DNA of 32,703 nt from Bacteroidia bacterium (GTDB taxonomy: Bacteria; Bacteroidota; Bacteroidia; Bacteroidales; CAJPTX01), in NCBI GenBank assembly GCA_905373475.1, contig CAJPTC010000030.1:1-32703 (forward strand), written 5' to 3'. Positions within the stretch are counted from its first letter, which is position 1; each line of letters begins with the position of its first letter. The translations under genes and the position numbers were made by a program. The notes below the pieces were generated by a model. It saw only the letters and a program-made list of their open reading frames with translations, was not told where the DNA came from and searched no databases. Below, piece after piece: positions 7,526 to 15,829 of the stretch.

Positions 7526-8794
7526 CTACAACTTAAAATTGGCAACACTATTAGCAACCTTAATAAGTTGCCAATAACGTGCACCGCGCTCCCGATAATA
7601 CACAAGCCCCCAATAATCGTTACGCGTCTCGGCACTCACGCCCTCCGCATTCACACCGTTGCATACATATCGATAGCTATACACCCCTTGTTTAAGGTAT
7701 ACACTAACCTCGTATGCATTGCGTTCCAAATTGTAACGTAGCGGGAATGAGCGGTCTCCTATTTCTAACGAAACCTGTTGTCTCACAGGACCGTTAAGCG
7801 TGAAATACACCCAAGCATATTCGCATTCGATAGGGAAATATTTTAAGCCGTTCGGATTGATTCGGTCTGTTGTATACCCCATAACGCACCAACCATCGAG
7901 ATCTGAGCGGGAAGTTGCATGATCGCGTATGCGCCCCGGTACAGAGAATTTGTCTGGCAGGACTTCCACCTGATACGCATCATCGCGGTAAACGATACTC
8001 CGTACCCCCTCACTTGCCGTGCGGAGCGTCTGTAAATCGAGCACGTGCCACTCATCACCGCCAGAGAAGAGTGCAGTATCTTGCCCTCCATAAAGCAGTT
8101 GCGTAGAAGACTCCCACCGATACATGGGCAGCTCTTGCCATTGCCCATTGTTCCAACCTTGCTGTACGAAGAGTCGTACATCGCGCGTATCGAGAAGCCG
8201 ACCTATGCGTTGCACATCTAGATGCGCCCAAACTTGCTGATGGCTCAAACGGCGCACACCTACAACCTCGCGTTGTTCTAGAGTGAGCATAACACGCTCA
8301 TCGAGCAAGGCAAACTGTCGTTGAAAGAGCAAAGCGCCTCCGTGGTAAGCATCGCGCACTTGTATTACGTAATTGCCTGCAAACCGCAGCTTTACATCGG
8401 CATTCGGGAGCTGGAGGGTATAATGCTGATAGTGCTGTGCTGTGCCTAAGGAACGTTCGGGTGCGGGGAAGAGGTTCTCTTCAAATCCCACCATATAATC
8501 GGAGGGAAAGAGATCCGAAAGTCGCCAGTCTGGGTCGCAATGTAGGATGCGATACACAGGGCTAATAGGTTCGTCGCCCAAATAATCAAAAGAGAGCTGG
8601 AGGCGTACATCGCCCCGTAGCGCAATGATGGGTGGGGTATTTTGTCGCTCGTCGCGGCACAGAGTTACCGAAACAATATCGCTATTGGCAATGCTGTCGG
8701 TATACACATCACCACCCTTCGTAGCAGGAAATTGGGCAACAGTACTGAGAGAAAAAAAGAGGCAGACAATGCCCAGCAATCTATATTTTAACAT
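7526..8794 (-). CDS. Type IX secretion system plug protein (DUF5103)
   Basis: This 422-residue protein has a signal peptide (about residues 1-20, cut at VA|QF) and matches the DUF5103 family. The Flavobacterium member of that family is the Plug protein, which closes the periplasmic end of the SprA outer-membrane translocon. Recognisable parts are DIVSVTLCRDERQNTPPIIALRG near the start, the HCDPDWRLSDLFPSDYMVGFEENLF block, then LPNADVKLRFAGNYVIQV and the C-terminal YSYRYVCNGVN segment. It implies that the organism has a type IX secretion system, though no other component is in the window. The start is an ATG at 8794. NamZ lies 136 bases upstream on the same strand, with no clear promoter between them. 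Confidence 0.85.
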   Translation of the reverse strand: MLKYRLLGIVCLFFSLSTVAQFPATKGGDVYTDSIANSDIVSVTLCRDERQNTPPIIALRGDVRLQLSFDYLGDEPISPVYRILHCDPDWRLSDLFPSDYMVGFEENLFPAPERSLGTAQHYQHYTLQLPNADVKLRFAGNYVIQVRDAYHGGALLFQRQFALLDERVMLTLEQREVVGVRRLSHQQVWAHLDVQRIGRLLDTRDVRLFVQQGWNNGQWQELPMYRWESSTQLLYGGQDTALFSGGDEWHVLDLQTLRTASEGVRSIVYRDDAYQVEVLPDKFSVPGRIRDHATSRSDLDGWCVMGYTTDRINPNGLKYFPIECEYAWVYFTLNGPVRQQVSLEIGDRSFPLRYNLERNAYEVSVYLKQGVYSYRYVCNGVNAEGVSAETRNDYWGLVYYRERGARYWQLIKVANSVANFKL

Positions 8795-8930
8795 TTACCC
8801 ATCTATTATCGCTTGTAGTAGCGGCGTTCTGCAACTCTATACCACCTGTTGCTTCGTCTTCATTTCTTTCATTTGCATTTGTGCAGCAGGCTGCAAACAA
8901 AACCTGTCCGTCTGCTTAGCATAACACGTC

Positions 8931-10124
8931 TCACTCAAAATCCTCGTAAAGAAGGTACTTTTTACGCACCTTCTTAAAGCGTGCAAGCGCTGGTAGCCAA
9001 CTTTCACGAATCTCGCTCTCCGTCTTGCCTTGTTCCAATGCAATACGCAACGCAGACGTTCCTGCCAATTGGTCAAAGAATTTAATGAAATAACGCCCTG
9101 TGCAGCGTTTTCGCATCTCTATCAGATAGTTCAAACGAATTCTCGGATTGGTATAAAGAGAATCTAGTCCTTCGTGCGTAAGGTTTATGCCATAGCAGGT
9201 ATCGCCCATAAATGGCGGTTGCTTTGCCCCCAAACGAGACTCGGGCACAAAGGCAAAACCTTCAGCAACATTCTTAGGACTTCCAACTACCTGAAAGGGA
9301 TAATCTGTACCACGCCCCACGCTCTGCGTAGTACCCTCAAAAAAGGCGAGCGACGGATAAAGTAGTATCGATAGCAAATTGGGCAGGTTCGGAGAAGGCG
9401 CTACAGGAGGTACGTAACGCGTTCGGTGCGTATACCCCTCGCAAGGAATAACGGTAAGTTGCAATTTCAACGATTCTCCTAACCATTCCTCCCCCACTAT
9501 CATACGGGCATACTCCCCCACCGTCAACCCATGTACCCAAGGTACAGGATGCATCCCTACGAACGACTTGTATTTAAGTTCTAGCACTGTACCGTCTACA
9601 AAGTGCCCATTGGGATTAGGGCGATCAAGCACCATAAAAGGAACATTGCTCTGCGCACAGGCTTCCATAACATAGTGCATCGTAGAAATGTAAGTATAAC
9701 ACCGCACCCCTACATCTTGCAAATCAAAGAGTACGATGTCTATCCCCTTAAGTTTATCGAGCGGAAGACGTTTATTGTGGTCATATAGGCTTACTATCTC
9801 GGGAAAATCTTTTCGGGATTTCAAACTTCTAACCCGCTCGCCCGCATCTGCAATACCCTCCAGACCATGTTCTGGCGTAAAAAGTCGGACAAGCTTAACT
9901 CCACGCTCTCGCAACGTGTCGTAAAGCATACGTTCGCCAACACGCGATGTATGGTTGCAGACCAACGCCACGCGCTTACCTTGTAGCAGCTTTTCGTATT
10001 TCTCAAAGCACGCAGCGCCTACTTTCAGTTCCTCCGCCATTCCCAACAAAGGCAATGCGAAAAGAAACAAAAGCAAACCATATCCCCCTACCCTATTCTT
10101 CTGTTCAAATAACCAACTTCTCAC
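8931..10124 (-). CDS. namZ: Exo-beta-N-acetylmuramidase NamZ (DUF1343)
   Basis: NamZ-type enzymes release terminal N-acetylmuramic acid from peptidoglycan fragments in the periplasm or outside the cell. The 397-residue product has an N-terminal hydrophobic signal (residues 13-30, LLLFLFALPLLGMA) and the family's motifs: VCNHTSRVG at 55-63, TPEHG at 83-87 with the Glu thought to be catalytic, DLQDVGVRCYTY at 134-145, DRPNPNG at 167-173 and PWVHGLTVGE at 195-204. The start is a GTG at 10124; no ATG allows a signal peptide. It could serve cell-wall recycling or MurNAc scavenging. The DUF5103 plug gene follows. No amino-sugar uptake or kinase genes are beside it. Confidence 0.87.
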   Translation of the reverse strand: MRSWLFEQKNRVGGYGLLLFLFALPLLGMAEELKVGAACFEKYEKLLQGKRVALVCNHTSRVGERMLYDTLRERGVKLVRLFTPEHGLEGIADAGERVRSLKSRKDFPEIVSLYDHNKRLPLDKLKGIDIVLFDLQDVGVRCYTYISTMHYVMEACAQSNVPFMVLDRPNPNGHFVDGTVLELKYKSFVGMHPVPWVHGLTVGEYARMIVGEEWLGESLKLQLTVIPCEGYTHRTRYVPPVAPSPNLPNLLSILLYPSLAFFEGTTQSVGRGTDYPFQVVGSPKNVAEGFAFVPESRLGAKQPPFMGDTCYGINLTHEGLDSLYTNPRIRLNYLIEMRKRCTGRYFIKFFDQLAGTSALRIALEQGKTESEIRESWLPALARFKKVRKKYLLYEDFE

Positions 10125-10521
10125 CGTCTTCCTGTTTTATTCTTTGCCTCTTAGACCAGACTAGTGCAAAAGTATACACTTCGCGTGGCTTCTCGACAGT
10201 GCGAAAAATAGAATAGCACCCTTTAAGAGAAAATATTGCATTCGCAATAATGCATTTTGAGTGAACATTCGCCTCCTTTCCCAGGCTAAATTTTCTCATT
10301 TCGTAACCTTTTGGGAGATATTTCGTAGGCGTCGCGCAACAAAATATGTATACTAACCAGTTGATATTTAATTAAATATATAATATATGTTAATGTCACA
10401 AAAAAAAACATTTTGTATTATAAAACAGCTTTTCTATTTTTGCGAAGGAGTAAACGAATTACTTGATTAGGAGCAGGAATCTGTCCCTGAACGGCGACAT
10501 TAATACTATAAACATCATATC
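10125..10521. other. Divergent intergenic region between namZ and the first chemoreceptor gene
   Basis: This 397-base gap holds no supported gene. On the minus strand, TACTTTTG at 10167-10174 is a possible -7 element for namZ, with a leader of about 40 bases and no good upstream element. The right half is very AT-rich (ATTTAATTAAATATATAATATATG around 10367-10390, two runs) and includes the strong promoter for the chemoreceptor at 10412-10442. The middle part shows no repeat or RNA structure that I can recognise. Confidence 0.5.
10412..10442 (+). promoter_or_regulatory. Canonical Bacteroidota promoter of chemoreceptor 1
   Basis: TTTG at 10412-10415 and TATTTTTG at 10435-10442 are separated by 19 bases, an exact match to the major sigma factor consensus of Bacteroidota. 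Transcription would start near 10449, giving a leader of about 70 bases before the ATG at 10522. The leader shows no strong ribosome-binding site and no obvious riboswitch. Confidence 0.75.
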
Positions 10522-12234
10522 ATGAAACGTTTTTCCGTTAGAGCGCGATTGAATCTCTTTTTTGGGATTATAATCGCCTTAATCTTTGCCTTTGGGCTGT
10601 TTCTGCTGCTACAGAACAAACATTCACGCTCTGTTGTTCGCTTGCTTTACTCGGCAAGTTTAGCGAACTACGACGTAAGTACTGCAACGATTGCCATGAA
10701 TCGTTACCTAGATTACATGGAGCAGGCTGATTATTCGGAGGCAACTCTTTTCTTGGACAGCGCACAGGAACGGTTGGAAATTGCTGAAAGATTGAGCGAG
10801 GCAATAGATGAAGAGGAGGGGCATGCCAATGTTATGAGTTCGATCCAACAGTTGCGAAAGTTCCGTCAGCTGAGCGAAGCCATGCCAGAAGCTATAGAAC
10901 AGAACGAGAAAGATTTAGCAGCCGTAATGCGTGGGATAAATGCCATACTCAATACCGTAAAGCGCCAAGAGATGGTGACATCGTCGCTTATGCTGGGTGT
11001 ATGTCGTGGTGCAGATTACTTTCAGATTTATCGTGGCGAGGATAGTATAGAAGCTTTAGAAAATTGCATTGAACTCTTCAAGAACTTATCTACAACGACA
11101 CAGAATACCGAGATTGTCGGTCATATACGTGATGTTACAGATGCGTTAGTTGTTTTGTACGAACAGGCTACCGAGCTTGCAGATTTGCGCAAGAAAATAA
11201 CGATTGAGAGTAAGTTATGCTCGGATATACTTGACGATACTGAGGCATATTTCGTAGAGGTGTACAAGGAAGATTATCAGGAGATTTTCTTTTATACGCT
11301 CGTAGTGTTGATAGTAATTATTTTGTTTTCATTTATTATTTCGCAGTACACAGCCACTACCGTCACTCGTGCACTGAAACAGGGTGTTGAACATATGCAG
11401 CGCTGTGCAGCAGGACGTTTTAATACGAAACTCTCGCAGCGCTTCCTCAAACAGAAAGACGAATTTGGCGACCTAGCTTGTTCTATAGAGGGAATGACCG
11501 AGCGCGTTTGTGAAGCGATTGGGGGTGTTAAGCAGGTAGCAAGCAGTGTAAGCGAGGCGAGTGAGCAGCTGAATGCGGTTTCGCAAAAGATATCACAGGG
11601 TACAAGCACACAAGCCTCGAGTGCAGAGGAAGTGAGCAGTGCTATGGAAGAGATGGCGGCCAACATAGATCAGAATGCCGAAAATGCCCTCCAGACGCAG
11701 AATATAGCGCGTGTTATGGAAGAAAAGATAACGACCTTAGGAGTGTTCTCGCAGAATTCGCTCGGATCAGTACAGTCTATCACCGAGAAAATTGCGATAA
11801 TCTCCGAGATAGCCTCACAAACTAATATTCTAGCACTGAATGCGGCAGTAGAAGCGGCTCGAGCTGGCGAGCATGGTAGAGGGTTCTCGGTAGTGGCGTC
11901 AGAAATACGGAAATTAGCAGAACGAAGCCGAGAAGCTGCAAGTGAAATAGAGACTTACTCTTCGCGTTCACTCGCAGATACGCGGAACGCGGCACAAGGT
12001 CTGGAGGATGTACTACCCGAGGTAAAGCGTACGGCGCAACTAGTCTATGAAATTGCGAGTGCGAGCCAAGAGCAGCGGCAAGGCGTCGAACAAATTAACA
12101 CCGCTATACAGCAACTCTCTGAAGTGATACAAGAGAATGCTGCTGCAAGCGAGGAAATGGCGACCAGTGCCGAAGAGCTGAATTCGCAGGCAGAGGCTAT
12201 GAAGACAGCCTGTGAATTCTTTATAATAAACTAA
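10522..12234 (+). CDS. Methyl-accepting chemotaxis protein 1, helical sensor type
   Basis: This is a 570-residue transmembrane chemoreceptor. TM1 is about residues 12-30, an all-helical periplasmic part spans 31-254, TM2 is 255-275, HAMP is 276-328 and the coiled-coil signalling domain is 345-566. The hairpin tip QTNILALNAAVEAARAGE (433-450) binds CheW and CheA in the family. Methylation-type sites are seen at SSAEEVSSA (366-374) and AASEEMATS (541-549). The sensor is longer than a simple four-helix bundle and close in size to the bimodular helical (HBM) class; its ligand is unknown. There is no C-terminal CheR-tether pentapeptide. It is a paralogue of the receptor at 30736-32448, of identical length. 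It has its own promoter and terminator. Confidence 0.93.
   Translation: MKRFSVRARLNLFFGIIIALIFAFGLFLLLQNKHSRSVVRLLYSASLANYDVSTATIAMNRYLDYMEQADYSEATLFLDSAQERLEIAERLSEAIDEEEGHANVMSSIQQLRKFRQLSEAMPEAIEQNEKDLAAVMRGINAILNTVKRQEMVTSSLMLGVCRGADYFQIYRGEDSIEALENCIELFKNLSTTTQNTEIVGHIRDVTDALVVLYEQATELADLRKKITIESKLCSDILDDTEAYFVEVYKEDYQEIFFYTLVVLIVIILFSFIISQYTATTVTRALKQGVEHMQRCAAGRFNTKLSQRFLKQKDEFGDLACSIEGMTERVCEAIGGVKQVASSVSEASEQLNAVSQKISQGTSTQASSAEEVSSAMEEMAANIDQNAENALQTQNIARVMEEKITTLGVFSQNSLGSVQSITEKIAIISEIASQTNILALNAAVEAARAGEHGRGFSVVASEIRKLAERSREAASEIETYSSRSLADTRNAAQGLEDVLPEVKRTAQLVYEIASASQEQRQGVEQINTAIQQLSEVIQENAAASEEMATSAEELNSQAEAMKTACEFFIIN
11917..12039 (+). repeat. 123-bp exact inverted repeat, copy 1 (within chemoreceptor 1)
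   Basis: These 123 bases, codons 466-506 of the first receptor, are identical to the reverse complement of 30931-31053 in the fourth receptor. The 108 bases just before differ at about 26 positions, all synonymous, and the bases just after diverge again. A sharply bounded identical block inside diverged paralogues points to gene conversion. Confidence 0.85.
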
Positions 12235-12286
12235 GGAAATCATTGACAAGAGCGTCATGAGAAGATAGTGTACTGTTTATTTCTGA

Positions 12287-12325
12287 GAAGTTCCAACTTC
12301 GGAGGCGTTGTATGACAGCAACGCC
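12287..12325 (+). terminator. Terminator of chemoreceptor 1
   Basis: GGCGTTG at 12304-12310 pairs with CAACGCC at 12319-12325 around an eight-base loop and is followed by six T residues. A smaller hairpin, GAAGTT/AACTTC, precedes it at 12287-12300. It lies between the receptor stop at 12234 and the thiH promoter element. Confidence 0.85.
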
Positions 12326-12409
12326 TTTTTTATGCACTCTATACCAAAGCCGGTAGTCCGATTATTTATGAGAAGACGTCTTGCCAATACGTATTGCGGT
12401 TATAGTATA

Positions 12410-12417
12410 TATTTTTG
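12410..12417 (+). promoter_or_regulatory. Candidate -7 element of thiH
   Basis: The bases TATTTTTG match TAnnTTTG. A start site about seven bases on leaves a leader of roughly 13 bases before the ATG at 12437, which is preceded by AGGAAA. No TTTG sits exactly 19-21 bases upstream. The element lies inside the longer open frame, which supports the later start codon. Confidence 0.5.
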
Positions 12418-12436
12418 TGGTCAACCTTTTAGGAAA

Positions 12437-13600
12437 ATGAAACACATCCCAGAAGCATATAAAGCTCGCGAGGAGTCTATTGCTGCCCAATCGTTCTACC
12501 ATACAATGCATGCGCAGAACTGGCAAGACCTACAAGCACAAATCGCAGGTGTTTCTCCTGCTATGGTACGCCGCGCCCTCTCGCATGCAGGTCACGGCGA
12601 CATTGAGGACTTCCTAGCCCTTATTTCGCCAGCAGCCGAACCCTACCTAGAGCAAATGGCAGCACTCAGCCATGAGCTTACCCTACGACGTTTCGGTAAA
12701 GTGATGTCGCTCTACGTACCTCTCTACCTCTCGAATGCGTGCTCCAATAGTTGCGTCTATTGTGGTTATAGCCACCAGAATAAGCTCCTTCGTAAGACGT
12801 TAACACCCCAAGAAATACAAGACGAAGCACAGAGTATAAAAGCGCTTGGGTTTGAACATATTCTTCTTCTCACAGGCGAAGCGCCCGACGAGGCTGGTTT
12901 CAATTACCTCCTTGAGGCAGTAAAGATGCTCAAAGAGACTTTCCCACAAATCTCGATTGAGGTACAACCCATGGACTCCTACGAATACGCAGAATTGGGT
13001 CAAAACGGCTTGAATTCGGTGTATGTGTATCAAGAAACCTACAACGAGACAGAGTATCCTAAATACCACCTACAAGGTATGAAACGCAACTATCGCTATC
13101 GCCTCGAGACCCCAGATAGGATAGGAGCTGCTGGTATTCACCGCATCGGTTTGGGCGCGCTGCTCGGTCTGGAGGATTGGCGTGTAGAGTCGCTCTGTGT
13201 TGCCATGCATTTGCGCCACTTACAGAAGCTCTATTGGCAAAGTAAATACTCCGTAGCATTCCCGCGTTTGCGCCCGCATGTAGGGCTTTTTGAACCCAAG
13301 TATACGGTCAACGAGCGCAACTTACTACAGATCATTACCGCCTACCGTATCTTTGACGAAAACGTAGAGATGTCGCTCACCACCCGCGAATCTGCCTATT
13401 TTCGCAACAATGCCTTCACGCTCGGCATTACCTCAATGAGTGCAGGTTCGCACACCGAGCCTGGTGGCTATGCTCACGCGAATAAAGAACTGGAGCAATT
13501 TGCCATCTCCGATGCACGCTCCGCCGACGAGGTCTCTGCCTTTCTTCGTGCACATGGCTACGAACCAATCTGGAAAGACTGGGATCAGGTACTACAATAG
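12437..13600 (+). CDS. thiH: 2-iminoacetate synthase ThiH (radical SAM tyrosine lyase)
   Basis: ThiH cleaves L-tyrosine by radical SAM chemistry to 2-iminoacetate (dehydroglycine) and p-cresol; the former builds the thiazole of thiamine in anaerobes. The cluster motif CSNSCVYCG holds its three cysteines at residues 102, 106 and 109 of the 387-residue form. Other family features are LYVPLYLSNAC before it, LLLTGEAP, YQETYNETEYPKYH and RIGLGALLGLEDWR. The frame is open from 12308, but that start is inside the upstream terminator hairpin, so the ATG at 12437 is used. The rest of the thiamine genes (thiS, thiG, thiF, thiE, thiC) are absent here and no TPP riboswitch was seen in the leader. It sits alone between two chemoreceptor genes. 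Confidence 0.92.
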   Translation: MKHIPEAYKAREESIAAQSFYHTMHAQNWQDLQAQIAGVSPAMVRRALSHAGHGDIEDFLALISPAAEPYLEQMAALSHELTLRRFGKVMSLYVPLYLSNACSNSCVYCGYSHQNKLLRKTLTPQEIQDEAQSIKALGFEHILLLTGEAPDEAGFNYLLEAVKMLKETFPQISIEVQPMDSYEYAELGQNGLNSVYVYQETYNETEYPKYHLQGMKRNYRYRLETPDRIGAAGIHRIGLGALLGLEDWRVESLCVAMHLRHLQKLYWQSKYSVAFPRLRPHVGLFEPKYTVNERNLLQIITAYRIFDENVEMSLTTRESAYFRNNAFTLGITSMSAGSHTEPGGYAHANKELEQFAISDARSADEVSAFLRAHGYEPIWKDWDQVLQ

Positions 13601-13760
13601 GATGCCTTTTTACAACTTACTCAGTATCTTTTACTGACAATCGCTACTGTTACTTGTGTTACTTACATTCCCACAGCAACTTGGCTTTATTCGCTGCGCA
13701 GTGCGAACATATTGCCTACTATTCTCGTAGGTAGATTTATACAGAGCATGGCTCGAAATC

Positions 13761-15665
13761 ATGAAAAGTATGAAACGCCGTTCGATTTTAGTACGTGTTG
13801 GACTTATAGTAGGAGTTGGTATGCTGATTATTCTACTCATCATGCTCCTGCTACCACTCAATCAGCTAAGCGAATCGGGGTACGAACAACTAGTGAGTCG
13901 CGTGGAGCATTCGTCGCAGGCACTGGTAGACAAAATAGAAACGGATCTGACACAGGGCGAAGAGTTTGCCAAAACGTATGCCGATCTCCTTTCTACAGAC
14001 GACAAAGCGCCCTGTAGTCGCAAACAAATCGTAGAGCTCATTACAAACGCACTTCCAGCCTATCCGTTCGTTATCGGGGTAGGGCTCGCCTACGAACCCA
14101 ATGCATTTGACGGTGCAGATTCGCTCTACGTAGGCGTGGTGGGCAACGGTTTCCAAGGACGCTTTATCCCCTACATGGACAAAGATGTTAATGGCGTTGC
14201 GCACCTGGATGATACGTGTTACTCACACATCAACGAGGAGACAGGAGCATGGTACTTTGTACCGCTACGCACAGGTAAAGCATTTATAAGCGAACTCTAC
14301 ACGACAAAAGTCTTTGAGCGCCTAAATGTTCCCGTATTCACTCTAGCCGAACCCATTACACGGCGCGGACAGAATATCGGGGTTATGTCCGTTGATATTG
14401 AGCTAGAGCGTATCCTAGATTGGATACGTAATGCAAAAAAATTTGATGGCATTGCCACGGTCTCGTTCTATTCTCCATTAGGTAGTTTGTTGGCAAGCTC
14501 TCGCACCGATGCATCAGATAGCGAACGGTTTGATTGGGGCGTACTCTCTCCTAAAGAGTCGCAAGCGCTTCATGAACGGGAAAAAATCTTTCACCAAGTG
14601 GGCGACGAAGTGCGTTATATTACTCCCTTTTACTTCGATTCGTGCGAAAACCCTCTTCTACTCTGCATTGATTTCAACAAGTCGGATGCTATGATGTCGG
14701 TTTATCGGGGGCTGAATCTTTACTTCTGGATTGGTCTTCTGCTTGCTTTAACCCTCCTATTGGTAGTGCTTTTTGCGATGCGCCGCCAATTACGCCCTGT
14801 CAAGGTATTGGCAGAACGCATAGAGGCTCTCGCCGAGGGGCATCTTTCTACACAACGTATGGGGTATGAAGAGCGCCAAGATGAGACTGGGCTAATCGCT
14901 CGCAGTTATGCAGACATGGTGCAACGTTTACGTGGCGTAATCGCTAGTATTGAACACTCTGCACGCGAGCTTAATACGAGTAGTGAACACATTAGCGACT
15001 CGGCAAACGAAATTGCAAGTGCTTCGGAAATGGAGGCTTCGTCAACAGATGAAGTCTTGTCGCAGTGCACTGGGGTACTAGGAGTCTGCAAAAACGATGT
15101 GAGCATTGCAGATGGGGCGGCTTCTTCCATTGTACGCGCACAAAACCAATTGAAGAATTTGGCAGACAGTATCCATCAGACGAGTCGCACGCTAAACGAG
15201 ATTGTGAATCGCGAGATGCTGTTGGCAGAAGTCTCGGCACAAACCAATATACTGGCACTGAATGCGGCTGTATCGGCAGCACGCGCGGGCGAACAGGGGC
15301 GAGGTTTTGCTGTAATAGCTAGCGAAGTACGCGCACTTGCCGAGCGAAGCGCTGAGATTGTAAGTGGTATTCAAGAGCTACGCGACACGTCGCTCAGCGT
15401 CTCGGAAGCTTCATTGAAAGAATTGGAACGGCTACAAACGGTGATGACGACGCTAATTGATAAAATGGCAGGCTTGAATGAAAACAGCCATCATATCACC
15501 GATTCTATGCAACAAATAGAAGTTGCTGTTACAACCCTTAGCGATACCGCAAACACAAACGCGCAGGCGGCTTCTGCACTTTCCGAAGCGAGTGGCGATA
15601 TTGTAACTCGGGTTAGGACTCTACGCAATGAGATTGCTCATTTCAAAATGGGGGAAGGACTATAG
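13761..15665 (+). CDS. Methyl-accepting chemotaxis protein 2, double-Cache sensor type
   Basis: This is a 634-residue chemoreceptor. TM1 is 11-33, a large extracytoplasmic domain of about 285 residues with a dCache-like layout spans 34-318, TM2 is 319-340, HAMP is about 341-393 and the signalling domain follows. The sensor has the pattern GAWYFVPLRTGKAFISELY (162-180) and GQNIGVMSVDIEL (203-215), typical of the membrane-distal Cache module; the arginine of the amino-acid-binding motif is not apparent, so the ligand is unknown. The tip reads NILALNAAVSAARAGEQGRGF: serine 505 replaces a glutamate present in the other three receptors. Clear EE methylation pairs are missing. It may be transcribed from its own weak promoter in the 160-base gap after thiH; none was convincing. 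Confidence 0.92.
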   Translation: MKSMKRRSILVRVGLIVGVGMLIILLIMLLLPLNQLSESGYEQLVSRVEHSSQALVDKIETDLTQGEEFAKTYADLLSTDDKAPCSRKQIVELITNALPAYPFVIGVGLAYEPNAFDGADSLYVGVVGNGFQGRFIPYMDKDVNGVAHLDDTCYSHINEETGAWYFVPLRTGKAFISELYTTKVFERLNVPVFTLAEPITRRGQNIGVMSVDIELERILDWIRNAKKFDGIATVSFYSPLGSLLASSRTDASDSERFDWGVLSPKESQALHEREKIFHQVGDEVRYITPFYFDSCENPLLLCIDFNKSDAMMSVYRGLNLYFWIGLLLALTLLLVVLFAMRRQLRPVKVLAERIEALAEGHLSTQRMGYEERQDETGLIARSYADMVQRLRGVIASIEHSARELNTSSEHISDSANEIASASEMEASSTDEVLSQCTGVLGVCKNDVSIADGAASSIVRAQNQLKNLADSIHQTSRTLNEIVNREMLLAEVSAQTNILALNAAVSAARAGEQGRGFAVIASEVRALAERSAEIVSGIQELRDTSLSVSEASLKELERLQTVMTTLIDKMAGLNENSHHITDSMQQIEVAVTTLSDTANTNAQAASALSEASGDIVTRVRTLRNEIAHFKMGEGL

Positions 15666-15749
15666 CGAATTCCTCGTACAATTGCCATTACGCTAGTTTT
15701 TCTCTTGTGAAGCCCCAAAAAGAACGAACACAAAGTCTCTAGACCTCCC

Positions 15750-15774
15750 GCGTTTATCTATTGTAGATAAAACG
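15750..15774. terminator. Possible terminator between convergent genes
   Basis: GCGTTTATCTA pairs with TAGATAAAACGC around a three-base loop, with one bulged A. It is followed on the plus strand by TTTATTCTG. It lies between the Cache receptor and the DUF2520 gene, which converge, but the T-run is short. Confidence 0.45.
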
Positions 15775-15829
15775 CTTTATTCTGCCATTTATAGCGCCAG
15801 AATACAAGGAAGGTCTGCGCTGTGAAAGT

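Noticed and set aside
12331..12436. Possible TPP riboswitch before thiH
   Set aside because: The leader lacks the conserved CUGAGA and distal motif of the thi-box, and the -7 element leaves only about 13 bases of leader.
12308..12436. N-terminal extension of ThiH by 43 residues
   Set aside because: The longer start lies inside the terminator stem of the preceding gene and upstream of the -7 element; the added residues do not match ThiH proteins.
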